In this document: positions 43,818 to 53,014 of the stretch, one piece after another
Layout: each line of letters starts with the position of its first letter
How positions within the stretch are numbered: the first letter of the stretch is position 1
NCBI RefSeq assembly: GCF_014384995.1
Contig: NZ_JACRSY010000009.1
Span: forward strand, 62,001-126,000
Direction: 5' to 3'
DNA length: 64,000 bases
Source: Zhenhengia yiwuensis
Lineage (GTDB): Bacteria > Bacillota > Clostridia > Lachnospirales > Cellulosilyticaceae
Position numbers and translations under genes: made by a program
The notes under the pieces: generated by a model
The model's input: the letters and a program-made list of their open reading frames with translations, nothing else
Databases searched by the model: none
What the model was told of the DNA's origin: nothing

Positions 43818-45134
43818 ATGAAACTTTTAAGTTTTAAAAAAGGTATCCATCCAAAATATTATAAAGAATTAACTAGGGATAAAACTATTGAGCTTCTAAT
43901 GCCAAAAGATGAACTTGTCTATCCTATGCAGCAACATATAGGTAGCCCGTGCAAACCTATTGTCAAAAAGGGCGATCACGTTTTAGTAGGACAGAAGATT
44001 GGGGAAGAGACAGGATATGTATGTGCACCTATTTACAGTACAGTATCTGGTATAGTAAAAGCTGTTGAAGAGCGATTGAATTTTCAAGGTATGCAGGTTT
44101 TATCAGTAGTTGTGGTCAATGACTATACTTATGAGGAAGTGCCTCATTTGCAAGAGGCACCGTTTAGAGATTACAAAACACTTACGAAAGAAGAAATTGT
44201 AGAAATCGTTAAAGAAGCAGGACTTGTAGGAATGGGAGGAGCTACTTTTCCTACTCATATTAAGCTTTCTCCGCCTGCTCATAAGATTATTAAACATATC
44301 ATTATCAATGGAGCTGAATGTGAGCCTTACTTAACATCCGACCACCGGATTATGTTAGAGGAAGGTACATGTATTATAGATGGTATTAAAATTCTTTTAC
44401 ATATGTTCAGTGAAGCGACAGCTTCTATAGGGATAGAAGATAATAAAAAAGATGCTATAAGTCATTTGAAAGAGCTATGCCAAGGAGAACCTAAAATAGA
44501 AGTAGAAGTATTAGAAACTAAATATCCTCAAGGTTCAGAAAAACATCTCATTTATGCTATTACAGGCAAAGAGGTGCCAAGTGGTAAGCTACCCGCTGAT
44601 ATAGGGGCTATTGTGCTTAATATTGATTCAGTTGTAGCTATATGGCGTGCAGTAACCAAACACAGGCCTATTATGCGACGTATTGTCACTGTATCAGGAA
44701 AAGGAGTAGACAAACCTTCTAACTTTAAAGTAAGACTAGGGATGTCTTATAGGGAGTTATTAGAAGCAGCAGGATGGGATGAGAGGAGAACAGTAAGGAT
44801 CATTTCTGGTGGACCTATGATGGGGACAGCCTTAAGCTCAGTAGATGTACCAGTTGGAAAAGGAACTTCTGCTATCTTATGTCTTACGGCTGAAGAAATT
44901 GGAGAATATGAAATGTCTAACTGTATAAGATGTGGAAGATGTGTAGAGGCTTGTGCTATGAGGCTCGTGCCTAATACACTGCATCAGGCAGCTCTCAATA
45001 AAGATGATGAAACTTTTATGGCCTATCACGGTATGGACTGTATAGAGTGTGGGAGTTGCAGCTATGTATGCCCAGCAAGAAGACCTATTGTACAGACTAT
45101 TAGAACAGAAAAAAATAGGATAAGACGAAAATAG
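43818..45134 (+). CDS. rnfC: Rnf complex subunit C
   Basis: 438 residues from ATG 43818, 4 bases after a GAGGGGGG-like RBS region; an earlier in-frame ATG adds a tail not in the family. N-terminal barrel-sandwich (GSPCKPIVKKGDHVLVGQKIG), NuoF-like FMN/NADH domain (GMGGATFPTHIKL, NGAECEPYLTSDH), SLBB, then two [4Fe-4S] motifs CIRCGRCVEAC and CIECGSCSYVCP. Peripheral subunit that takes up or delivers electrons at NAD(H). First gene of rnfCDGEAB. Confidence 0.96.
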   Translation: MKLLSFKKGIHPKYYKELTRDKTIELLMPKDELVYPMQQHIGSPCKPIVKKGDHVLVGQKIGEETGYVCAPIYSTVSGIVKAVEERLNFQGMQVLSVVVVNDYTYEEVPHLQEAPFRDYKTLTKEEIVEIVKEAGLVGMGGATFPTHIKLSPPAHKIIKHIIINGAECEPYLTSDHRIMLEEGTCIIDGIKILLHMFSEATASIGIEDNKKDAISHLKELCQGEPKIEVEVLETKYPQGSEKHLIYAITGKEVPSGKLPADIGAIVLNIDSVVAIWRAVTKHRPIMRRIVTVSGKGVDKPSNFKVRLGMSYRELLEAAGWDERRTVRIISGGPMMGTALSSVDVPVGKGTSAILCLTAEEIGEYEMSNCIRCGRCVEACAMRLVPNTLHQAALNKDDETFMAYHGMDCIECGSCSYVCPARRPIVQTIRTEKNRIRRK

Positions 45135-45152
45135 GACGAAGGAGAATAAGAC

Positions 45153-46148
45153 ATGGAAAAATTATTTACAGTGGCATCTTCACCTCATGCACACCAGAAG
45201 CAAAATGTACAGAGTATTATGCGGGATGTAGTCATTGCACTTATTCCAGCATTTCTAGTAGGTACATACCTATTTGGATTAAAGGCTTTATGGACTACAC
45301 TTCTATGTGTTCTATCTTGCGTAGCCTTTGAAGCCATTTGGCAAAAGTTTACCCATCAAAAAGTGACCATTACAGATTTAAGTGCTGTTGTAACAGGGAT
45401 GCTATTAGCTTTTAACTTACCAGCAGATATACCCATCTATGTACCTATAGTAGGTTCCTTTGTAGCAATCATTCTAGCTAAACAGATGTTTGGAGGTATT
45501 GGGCAGAACTTTATTAACCCGGCTCTTGCAGCACGTGCCTTTTTACTTGCAGCTTATCCTACTGCAATGACTAACTTTCAAAAACCTGAACGTTTTATGG
45601 GAAGTGCACCTGTTACCAATTGGGATGCAACATCTGCAGCATCAGCTGTAGATACACTTTCAGGTGCTACACCACTTGTAGCGTTTAAATTAGGAGATTC
45701 AAGCTATATGCCTTCTTTAATGGATGCTTTTTTAGGAAATATAGGAGGATGCCTAGGTGAAGTATGTGCGCTAGCTTTACTTTTAGGAGGGCTTTATCTT
45801 ATTTATAGGAAAGTTATTTCTTGGCATATTCCAGTATGCTATTTAGGTACACTTTTTATTGTGACAATGTTATTTAGTGGGCATGGGTTATACGAAAGCT
45901 TTACTTCACTGTTTTTAGGGGGAGCTATGTTAGGTGCTTTCTTTATGGCGACAGACTATACGACAACACCGATGACTCATAAAGGACAAATACTTTTTGC
46001 TGTGATGGCAGGTATCATTGCAGGCGTTATTAGGATTTTTGGAGGTTACCCAGAAGGAGTAAGCTATAGTATTTTACTTATGAACCTTGCTGTACCACTT
46101 ATTGATAAATTTATGAAACCTGTTCGTTTTGGAGGTGGCAAAGCATGA
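45153..46148 (+). CDS. rnfD: Rnf complex subunit D
   Basis: 331 residues, about nine or ten membrane helices (NqrB/RnfD family). The flavinylation motif SGAT is present with Thr173, the site for covalent FMN. Part of the electron path and ion-translocating core. Overlaps rnfG by 4 bases. Confidence 0.95.
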   Translation: MEKLFTVASSPHAHQKQNVQSIMRDVVIALIPAFLVGTYLFGLKALWTTLLCVLSCVAFEAIWQKFTHQKVTITDLSAVVTGMLLAFNLPADIPIYVPIVGSFVAIILAKQMFGGIGQNFINPALAARAFLLAAYPTAMTNFQKPERFMGSAPVTNWDATSAASAVDTLSGATPLVAFKLGDSSYMPSLMDAFLGNIGGCLGEVCALALLLGGLYLIYRKVISWHIPVCYLGTLFIVTMLFSGHGLYESFTSLFLGGAMLGAFFMATDYTTTPMTHKGQILFAVMAGIIAGVIRIFGGYPEGVSYSILLMNLAVPLIDKFMKPVRFGGGKA

Positions 46149-46714
46149 GAGAACCATTAAAATTAGGTGCCATTTTACTTGTGATTACAACTATATGTGC
46201 AGGGCTATTAGGTTTTATTAATAATCTAACAGCACCAGTAATTAAATTAGGCAGACAAGAGACACAAAATCAAGCTGTTAAAAAACTTTTGCCAGATGTT
46301 GAAACGGTTAAAGAAATTGAAGTGACAGATCAGGATAAAATAACTACAGCTTTTATTACTTATAAAGGAAGTGATTACACAGGCAGTGTTATTAAAGTTT
46401 ATCCAGAAGGCTATGGTGGGAGTATTGAGCTTTTAGTAGGTATTTTGCCAGAAGGAAAGGTGGCAGGTATTCAAGTATTAAGCCATCAAGAGACACCAGG
46501 TCTTGGAGCGAATATGGATAAGGAAGATTTTAAAGAACAATTTCCAGGTAAGCAGACCCCTATAGTTGTTAATAAAATGAATCCGAGTGAAAATGAAATT
46601 ATGGCTATTACGGGTGCTACTATTACAAGCAAGGGGGTAGCAGATGGTGTTAACTTAGCTGCTGAATATGTTCAAAGCCATCAAGAAGAATGGCAGAAGG
46701 GGGATGCTCAATGA
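46145..46714 (+). CDS. rnfG: Rnf complex subunit G
   Basis: 189 residues. One N-terminal membrane helix (about 7-26), then an FMN-binding domain with GATITS, Thr159 being the covalent FMN site, and GLGANM. Carries flavin on the outer face of the membrane in Rnf. Confidence 0.95.
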   Translation: MREPLKLGAILLVITTICAGLLGFINNLTAPVIKLGRQETQNQAVKKLLPDVETVKEIEVTDQDKITTAFITYKGSDYTGSVIKVYPEGYGGSIELLVGILPEGKVAGIQVLSHQETPGLGANMDKEDFKEQFPGKQTPIVVNKMNPSENEIMAITGATITSKGVADGVNLAAEYVQSHQEEWQKGDAQ

Positions 46715-47307
46715 AAACATTACTTGAAAGGTTAAAAGCAGGAATTTTAATAGATAATCCTACCTTTATGCAGGTACTAGGTATGTGCCCTACATTAGCT
46801 GTTACAACAAGTGCACAAAATGCAGTGGGGATGGGGCTAGCTACAACCGCAGTACTTATTTGCTCAAATACAGTTATTTCACTTCTTAGAAAATGTATTC
46901 CTTCCAAAATACGTATTCCAGCATTTGTTGTCATTATTGCAAGCTTTGTAACCATGATTGACCTACTCTTGCAGGCTTATATTCCGGCACTTCATGCACA
47001 ACTTGGCCTTTTTCTTCCTTTAATTGTAGTAAACTGTCTCATATTAGGAAGAGCAGAAGCTTATGCTTCTAAAAATAAGGTGATTCCTTCTTTATTTGAT
47101 GGACTAGGGATGGGACTTGGATTTACACTAGCTCTTACAACCATTGGTACGGTTAGAGAAATACTGGGTGCAGGGAGCTTATTTGGAATAAGTGTTATGC
47201 CAGCAACCTATGAACCAGCTATCATTATGATTTTAGCGCCAGGTGCCTTCTTTACTTTAGCTATTTTAATGGCTATTTTAAATGCAATTAGGGCTAGAAA
47301 ACACTAG
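46711..47307 (+). CDS. rnfE: Rnf complex subunit E
   Basis: 198 residues. ATG 46711 overlaps the rnfG stop by 4 bases; an in-frame ATG 21 bases earlier has no family support. Six membrane helices; [12 protein letters not shown] and [12 protein letters not shown] with conserved Cys are typical of RnfE/NqrD and hold the intramembrane iron centre with RnfA. Confidence 0.95.
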   Translation: MKTLLERLKAGILIDNPTFMQVLGMCPTLAVTTSAQNAVGMGLATTAVLICSNTVISLLRKCIPSKIRIPAFVVIIASFVTMIDLLLQAYIPALHAQLGLFLPLIVVNCLILGRAEAYASKNKVIPSLFDGLGMGLGFTLALTTIGTVREILGAGSLFGISVMPATYEPAIIMILAPGAFFTLAILMAILNAIRARKH

Positions 47308-47321
47308 AGGGGGATGTAACG

Positions 47322-47897
47322 ATGGAATTATTACTAGTATTTTTAGGTGCTGCATTAGTGAACAACTTTGTTCTTACAAGGTTTTTAGGAATTTGTCCTT
47401 TTTTAGGTGTTTCTAAAAAAATAGAAACAGCTATAGGTATGGGTATGGCTGTAACTTTTGTAATGGGCCTTGCTTCAATGATTTCTTATATTGTTTATGA
47501 ATTTATTTTACAGCCTTTACATTTAGAGTATCTTTATACAGTAGCATTTATTTTAGTTATCGCATCTTTAGTACAGTTTGTGGAAATGGTTATTCAAAAG
47601 ACAAGTCCATCTCTTTATTCAGCACTAGGTGTTTACTTGCCACTGATTACAACAAATTGTGCTGTACTGGGTGTAGCTATTATCAATATGCAAAAATCCT
47701 ATACACTCATTGAATCTATTGTAAATGGTGTGGGTGGTGCAATAGGGTTTACTTTAGTTATTGTACTTTTTGCAGGTATACGTGAACGTATTGAAAAGAA
47801 TAATATTTTACCATATTTAAAAGGTTTTCCAATAGCACTTATTACAGCAGGGTTTATGGCAATTGCCTTCTTAGGCTTTCAGAACCTAATTAAATAG
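47322..47897 (+). CDS. rnfA: Rnf complex subunit A
   Basis: 191 residues, six membrane helices. [19 protein letters not shown] and [12 protein letters not shown] carry the Cys that pair with RnfE around the membrane-embedded iron site. Confidence 0.96.
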   Translation: MELLLVFLGAALVNNFVLTRFLGICPFLGVSKKIETAIGMGMAVTFVMGLASMISYIVYEFILQPLHLEYLYTVAFILVIASLVQFVEMVIQKTSPSLYSALGVYLPLITTNCAVLGVAIINMQKSYTLIESIVNGVGGAIGFTLVIVLFAGIRERIEKNNILPYLKGFPIALITAGFMAIAFLGFQNLIK

Positions 47898-47909
47898 GAG
47901 GGGAAAAAC

Positions 47910-48716
47910 ATGGATTTAACAGCAGTGATCAACCCTATTTTAGCCATAGGCGGTATGGGGCTCGTTTTTGGAGTAGGACTTGGTATTGCCTCAAAGAAAT
48001 TTGCAGTGCCTGTAGATGAAAAGGTAGAAGGTATAAGAGAAAATCTTCCAGGAGCCAACTGCGGAGGGTGTGGCTTTGCAGGTTGTGATGCCTTTGCTAA
48101 AGCAGTTGCAAGCGGTGAGGCAAAAGCTAATGGATGTCCTGTAAGCAGCAAGCTTCAGAAAGAGGCTATTGCTAAAATTATGGGAGAAGAAGTTGTCGAA
48201 TGTTCTAAACAGGTAGCCATTGTAAGATGCCAGGGTAATCATGATTTGGCGCGTGAGAAGTATGAGTATGAGGGTATTTTGACTTGTGAAGATGCACATT
48301 TAGTAGGGGGAGGAGCAAAAGCTTGTACATATGGATGTTTAGGATACGGAAGTTGCCAAAAAGCATGTCCATTCGATGCTATTGCGATAGAAAATGGTTT
48401 AGCCGTTATTCATGAAGATAAGTGTAAAGCTTGTAGTGCCTGCGTGGTTGCCTGTCCAAGACAGCTGATTTATATAGGAGATGCAGGGACAAAATATCAA
48501 GTTATGTGCAAATCCTATGATAAAGGAAAAATTGTAAAAGGAAATTGCCAAGTAGGTTGTATAGGATGTGGTCTTTGTGTCAAACAATGCGAGTTGGGTG
48601 CGATTACATTAGAAAATGGACTGGCTACTATTGATCCCTCTAAGTGTACGGAGTGCGGCAAATGTATAGGGAAATGTCCAACTCATGCCCTTACACTTTA
48701 TCACGAAGAAGATTAA
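47910..48716 (+). CDS. rnfB: Rnf complex subunit B
   Basis: 268 residues. N-terminal membrane helix, then the four-Cys cluster domain NCGGCGFAGCDAF...GCPV, and several ferredoxin-type motifs (CLGYGSCQKACP, CKACSACVVACP, CIGCGLCVKQC, CTECGKCIGKCP). It is thus the larger clostridial RnfB with more clusters than the proteobacterial form. It exchanges electrons with ferredoxin. Last gene of the operon. Confidence 0.96.
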   Translation: MDLTAVINPILAIGGMGLVFGVGLGIASKKFAVPVDEKVEGIRENLPGANCGGCGFAGCDAFAKAVASGEAKANGCPVSSKLQKEAIAKIMGEEVVECSKQVAIVRCQGNHDLAREKYEYEGILTCEDAHLVGGGAKACTYGCLGYGSCQKACPFDAIAIENGLAVIHEDKCKACSACVVACPRQLIYIGDAGTKYQVMCKSYDKGKIVKGNCQVGCIGCGLCVKQCELGAITLENGLATIDPSKCTECGKCIGKCPTHALTLYHEED

Positions 48717-48720
48717 TAGT

Positions 48721-48758
48721 AATAAGAAGCTCTTTGAAAATAAGAGCTTCTTATTTTG
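48721..48758 (+). terminator. Terminator of rnf operon
   Basis: 14-base perfect stem (48721-48734 with 48742-48755), loop TGAAAAT, merging into a T-rich run. Confidence 0.9.
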
Positions 48759-48773
48759 TGTGTATTTAAACTA

Positions 48774-48782
48774 TGATATAAT
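48774..48782 (+). promoter_or_regulatory. Extended -10 promoter before DUF4321 and maf
   Basis: TGA followed by TATAAT at 48777-48782; no good -35 at the usual distance. Only 38 bases before the start. Confidence 0.55.
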
Positions 48783-48819
48783 AATGGGATGATACAAAGG
48801 ATAAGTAGGGGGATAAAAG

Positions 48820-49071
48820 ATGAAAGCAAAAAATTTCTGGGTTTTACTGCTTTGTATGTTGGCAGGGCTTACAGTAGGTTATTTTATAGGAGAGTTATGT
48901 ACGAAAGTACCTGGTTTAAGTTTTATGAATTACCAGCAGATTTTTGGCCTTGAAGAGCCTATACCTATTGACTTAGGTGTTATAAGTGCTGTATTTAAAT
49001 TTCAAATTAAAATTAGTCTAGCAGGTATACTTGGGATGGTTGGCGGTATACTGATTTACAAAAAGATTTAA
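48820..49071 (+). CDS. DUF4321 small membrane protein
   Basis: 83 residues, RBS AGGGGGAT. Two membrane helices (about 7-26 and 62-80) flanking a conserved loop LCTKVPGLSFMNY. The DUF4321 family occurs just before maf in many clostridia. Function unknown; because it sits at the head of the maf-radC-mre block, an envelope role is plausible. Confidence 0.85.
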   Translation: MKAKNFWVLLLCMLAGLTVGYFIGELCTKVPGLSFMNYQQIFGLEEPIPIDLGVISAVFKFQIKISLAGILGMVGGILIYKKI

Positions 49072-49084
49072 TAAGGAGAAAGTT

Positions 49085-49660
49085 ATGCAAAAGATTATTT
49101 TAGCTTCAAAGTCTCCAAGACGCAAAGAGCTTATGGGGCTGATCCCGGTAAATTTTGAAGTGATTGCAAAGGAAGTAGAAGAGGTGATAGATAGGTGCAA
49201 AACACCTGAGGAAAACGTAAAAATGCTAGCACAGCAAAAAGCTTTAGCTGTTGCACAGGATCATGAAGATAGGTGGGTAGTGGGCTGTGATACCATTGTT
49301 GTAAATAAGATGGAGATTATGGGTAAACCGAAAGATGTACAAGGGGCTTTAAATATGCTTGAAGACTTGCAGGGAGGTTGCCATAAAGTCTGTACAGGCG
49401 TAAGTCTTGTTAATCTTAAACAAGGAGTAAGTAGAAGTTTTACGACTACAAGTCTTGTTTATATGCGAAAATTAGAGGCTGAGGAGATAGAATGGTACGT
49501 AAGTACGGGTGAACCTATGGATAAGGCAGGTGCATATGGTATTCAAGGCTATGCAAGTAACTTTGTTGAAAAAATAGAAGGTGATTACTTTAATATAGTA
49601 GGTTTGCCTGTATCAGCTCTTTATCAAGTTTTAAAAGAATATGAACTACTTAGCTTTTAG
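49085..49660 (+). CDS. maf: Maf nucleotide pyrophosphatase
   Basis: 191 residues. N-terminal ASKSPRRKELM and VVGCDTIV are the Maf/HAM1-like signatures; it hydrolyses dTTP/UTP-type or modified nucleotides and is linked to septum arrest in Bacillus. First of the conserved maf-radC-mreBCD order. Confidence 0.95.
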   Translation: MQKIILASKSPRRKELMGLIPVNFEVIAKEVEEVIDRCKTPEENVKMLAQQKALAVAQDHEDRWVVGCDTIVVNKMEIMGKPKDVQGALNMLEDLQGGCHKVCTGVSLVNLKQGVSRSFTTTSLVYMRKLEAEEIEWYVSTGEPMDKAGAYGIQGYASNFVEKIEGDYFNIVGLPVSALYQVLKEYELLSF

Positions 49661-49684
49661 GAAATAACCTAAAAGCTTTTTTGC
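49652..49684 (+). terminator. Terminator overlapping maf stop codon
   Basis: 10-base perfect stem AGCTTTTAGG/CCTAAAAGCT (49652-49661 with 49668-49677), followed by TTTTTT; the TAG stop lies in the left arm. Confidence 0.85.
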
Positions 49685-49760
49685 AATAAACTAGTAATGA
49701 TTTGTATAAACATGAAAAAATTAGGTAATCATTTAATAAGTCATTAAAGGAGTTTATCTA

Positions 49761-50444
49761 ATGAAAATAGAAGATTTTCCAGTAGAAGAGAGACCTTATG
49801 AGAAATTTATAAAATATGGAGAGAAAGCTTTAAGCGTTAGCGAACTTTTAGCTATTTTACTTCGTAGTGGGACCAGAGAGTTAAGCAGTATTGAACTTGC
49901 CAGAAATCTTGTGTTAGATATTGATCAAAAAGAACAGATTCTAAAGCTTTATGATTATACGTATGAAAGTCTTATAGCGCTAAATGGCATAGGTCCTGTT
50001 AAAGCTATACAGATTTTAACTCTATTAGAGTTAAGTCGAAGGCTTTCTAAGGCTACCTATAAACAAACTATGAAATGGACCAGTCCTAAAGATGTAGCAG
50101 GCTATTTTATGGAAGAGATGAGGCATAAGAAAAAAGAACAGTTTCTTGTTGTTTACCTAGATACAAAGTGTAAATGTATTGGTTATGAGAGAGTGTCGGA
50201 AGGAAGTCTTAATGCTTCTATTGTCCACCCAAGAGAAGTTTATAAAGGTGCTATATGCAAATCTGCTTATAGTATTATTGTCCTTCATAATCATCCAAGT
50301 GGAGAGCCCATTCCAAGTAAGGAAGATCTTCAGATTACGGCTAAACTAAAAGATACAGGAGATATTGTAGGAATTAGGCTTCTTGATCATATTATTATCG
50401 GTGATGGATGTTTTATAAGTCTGAAAGAACAAGGGTATCTTTGA
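49761..50444 (+). CDS. radC: RadC family JAB/MPN protein
   Basis: 227 residues. N-terminal helix-hairpin-helix-like part (SLIALNGIGPVKAIQIL) and C-terminal RadC/JAB domain with HNHPSGEPIPSKED, the metal site. Despite the name, a DNA repair role is unproven. Place between maf and mreB is conserved. Confidence 0.95.
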   Translation: MKIEDFPVEERPYEKFIKYGEKALSVSELLAILLRSGTRELSSIELARNLVLDIDQKEQILKLYDYTYESLIALNGIGPVKAIQILTLLELSRRLSKATYKQTMKWTSPKDVAGYFMEEMRHKKKEQFLVVYLDTKCKCIGYERVSEGSLNASIVHPREVYKGAICKSAYSIIVLHNHPSGEPIPSKEDLQITAKLKDTGDIVGIRLLDHIIIGDGCFISLKEQGYL

Positions 50445-50475
50445 AATATTTATTAAAACAAATGCAGTTTTTTTG

Positions 50476-50504
50476 TTGAAAAATAACGAAAAAAACTGTA
50501 TCAT
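50476..50504 (+). promoter_or_regulatory. Promoter of mreB operon
   Basis: TTGAAA at 50476-50481 and TATCAT at 50499-50504, spacing 17. The leader to mreB is about 100 bases; I see no further motif in it. Confidence 0.72.
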
Positions 50505-50610
50505 GTTAGCTATGGGATTTTATGCAAATTCTATAGGATAACGACTTGATTAACAAATAAAATACAAGCAGATCATATGATGATTATGGACATGAGTAGG
50601 AGGAAAGAAC

Positions 50611-51621
50611 ATGTTTGGAAGAGATATGGGAATTGACTTAGGAACAGCGAATACGCTTGTTTTTGTAAAAGGTAAAGGTATTGTAGTAAATGAACCATCA
50701 GTAGTTGCCATAAAAGAAAAAACAAATCAAATTTTAGCAGTAGGTGATGAAGCTAAAAAAATGATCGGTAGGACACCAGGAAATATCGTTGCTATTAGAC
50801 CACTTAGAGATGGGGTTATTGCAGACTTTGGCACAACAGAAGCAATGATTCGCTACTTTATTGGAAAAGCATATAAACAATCTTTATTCTCACCAAAACC
50901 ACGTGTTATCATCTGTGTACCATCAGGGGTTACATCAGTTGAAAAACGTGCAGTTGAAGAAGCAACACTTAAAGCAGGTGCTAAACAAGCGCTTATTATG
51001 GAAGAGCCTATGGCAGCAGCTATTGGAGCTAACCTTCGTGTAGAAGAACCAACAGGAAATATGGTTGTGGATATCGGTGGTGGTACAACAGATGTAGCAG
51101 TTATTTCGTTAGGTGGTATTGTTGCAAGTCGTTCTCTTCGTATTGCAGGGGATGAATTTGATGAATACATTGTTTCTTACATTAAAAAAGAATATAACCT
51201 TATGATCGGTGAACGTACAGCAGAACAAATCAAACTTACAATTGGTGCAGCATATCCTACTGGTGAAAATAATACAATGGAAATCCGTGGCCGTGACCTT
51301 GTAACAGGACTTCCAAAAATCTTAACAATTACTTCACAAGAAGTAACAGAAGCTATCAAAGAACCTGTTAATGCTATTGTAGAAGCCATTAAATATACTT
51401 TAGAAAAAACACCACCAGAATTATCAGCAGATATTATGGAAAGTGGTATTATGCTTACAGGCGGTGGTGCACTCCTTACAGGTCTTGATACACTCATTAG
51501 CTTAGAAACAGGTATGCCGGTTAATATTGCAGAAAATCCACTTGACTGCGTAGCACAAGGGACTGGTTTAGCACTTGAAAATATTGAAAAATGGGCGGGG
51601 CTATTTGCCGACGATAAATAG
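50611..51621 (+). CDS. mreB: Rod shape-determining protein MreB
   Basis: 336 residues, RBS AGGAGGAAAG. Actin fold: [13 protein letters not shown] phosphate 1, [18 protein letters not shown] phosphate 2, and [12 protein letters not shown] adenosine motif. Forms the cytoskeletal filaments that guide lateral wall synthesis with MreC, MreD, RodA and PBP2, all coded here. Confidence 0.97.
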   Translation: MFGRDMGIDLGTANTLVFVKGKGIVVNEPSVVAIKEKTNQILAVGDEAKKMIGRTPGNIVAIRPLRDGVIADFGTTEAMIRYFIGKAYKQSLFSPKPRVIICVPSGVTSVEKRAVEEATLKAGAKQALIMEEPMAAAIGANLRVEEPTGNMVVDIGGGTTDVAVISLGGIVASRSLRIAGDEFDEYIVSYIKKEYNLMIGERTAEQIKLTIGAAYPTGENNTMEIRGRDLVTGLPKILTITSQEVTEAIKEPVNAIVEAIKYTLEKTPPELSADIMESGIMLTGGGALLTGLDTLISLETGMPVNIAENPLDCVAQGTGLALENIEKWAGLFADDK

Positions 51622-51644
51622 ATATAGACAAGGAGTAAGAGGCC

Positions 51645-52478
51645 GTGAAATTATCACAAAAAACCAAAAAGAAACTCATAGTAATCGGGATAAGTGTAAC
51701 TGCGGTTCTCTCTGTGTCAGTAGTATTAGGTGTTAAGTATAATATCTCCATGCTTAGTAGTGTGGCAGATATTATTACCTACCCTTTTAAAAAGAGTATT
51801 TATTTTCTAACTGAACAAGTGAGTGAAGTAACGGGGTATTTTAAAAACGTAGAAGATTTGATTAGAGAAAATGAAGAACTTAAAACTCAAAATGATCGCT
51901 TACTGTATCAAAATACTATGTTAGAACAATACAAAAGTGAAAATGAAGGACTTAAGGAAATTCTATCCCTTAAACAACGTTATCAGGAATACCCAACATT
52001 AGGGGCTAATGTTATAGCAAAAGATATAAGTAACTGGTATAAATCTTTTAATATTGATAAAGGACTTATACAAGGCATTAAAGAAGAAGATGTTCTTTTA
52101 TCAGGTGGAGGACTAGCTGGACATATAACAAAGGTAGATCCTCTTACATCTACTGCCATTTCTATTATAGACGATCGTAGTTCTATCAGTGTAAAAGTAG
52201 TAAGAACAGGTGACACAGGTATTTTAAGAGGTGACATTGAACTTGCTGAGAAGGGGCTGTGTAGACTAGAGATTGATATTGAGTCAGAAGTTGTAAAAGG
52301 AGATCAAATTATTACTTCTCATTTAAGTGATATTTATCCACCCGGTATTCCTATAGGAACGGTAGAAGAAGTGACAACAGGTAAAAATGGCCTGACACAA
52401 TATGCTTATATCAAACCTTTTGTAGACTTCAAACATTTAGAAAATGTACTAGTTATTACTAGTGATTCTGAAGAATAG
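51645..52478 (+). CDS. mreC: Rod shape-determining protein MreC
   Basis: 277 residues, GTG start after AAGGAG. One membrane anchor (about 12-32), a coiled coil (about 65-105, ENEELKTQNDRLLYQ), and the external beta domain ending DFKHLENVLVI. Scaffold connecting MreB to the synthases. Confidence 0.95.
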   Translation: MKLSQKTKKKLIVIGISVTAVLSVSVVLGVKYNISMLSSVADIITYPFKKSIYFLTEQVSEVTGYFKNVEDLIRENEELKTQNDRLLYQNTMLEQYKSENEGLKEILSLKQRYQEYPTLGANVIAKDISNWYKSFNIDKGLIQGIKEEDVLLSGGGLAGHITKVDPLTSTAISIIDDRSSISVKVVRTGDTGILRGDIELAEKGLCRLEIDIESEVVKGDQIITSHLSDIYPPGIPIGTVEEVTTGKNGLTQYAYIKPFVDFKHLENVLVITSDSEE

Positions 52479-52489
52479 AGGGACTACTT

Positions 52490-52999
52490 ATGCGTATAGT
52501 TGTAATAACGATTTTACTTGTTATGACACACATTCTTGAGATGACACTTTTTAAATCCATTCGAATAGGTGGAGTTGCACCTGATTTTATGCTTATGATC
52601 ATTGTATCTTTTGCACTTTTAAGAGGAAGTAAGGAAGGCGCATTAATAGGAGCGCTTGCCGGACTTTTTTATGATGTAACATTTGGTATGTTTATTGGAC
52701 AACATACAGTAGCGTACATACTTATTGGTTATGTATGTGGTAAGTTTAATAAGAATTTTTACAGAGAAAATTTTATTATGCCATTCTTCTGTACCCTTTT
52801 TAGTAGTTTATTTATGAGCTGTAGTTCCATGTTTATTTATGTTATGCGTGGAAAAGCCAATTTACTCTTTTTCCTTAAGGCACTAGTTATTCCAGAAGTT
52901 ATTTATACAGTTACATTATCTTTAGTTCTTTATCAACTGATTTATCTAATTAATGAAAGGTTAGAACTAAGAGAAAAGAAAACAAGGAATATATTTTAA
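52490..52999 (+). CDS. mreD: Rod shape-determining protein MreD
   Basis: 169 residues with five or six membrane helices; GGVAPDFMLMIIVSFALLRGSKEGALIGALAGLFYD is typical of MreD. Integral membrane partner of MreC. Confidence 0.93.
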   Translation: MRIVVITILLVMTHILEMTLFKSIRIGGVAPDFMLMIIVSFALLRGSKEGALIGALAGLFYDVTFGMFIGQHTVAYILIGYVCGKFNKNFYRENFIMPFFCTLFSSLFMSCSSMFIYVMRGKANLLFFLKALVIPEVIYTVTLSLVLYQLIYLINERLELREKKTRNIF

Positions 53000-53014
53000 G
53001 TACAGGAGGGGCAT

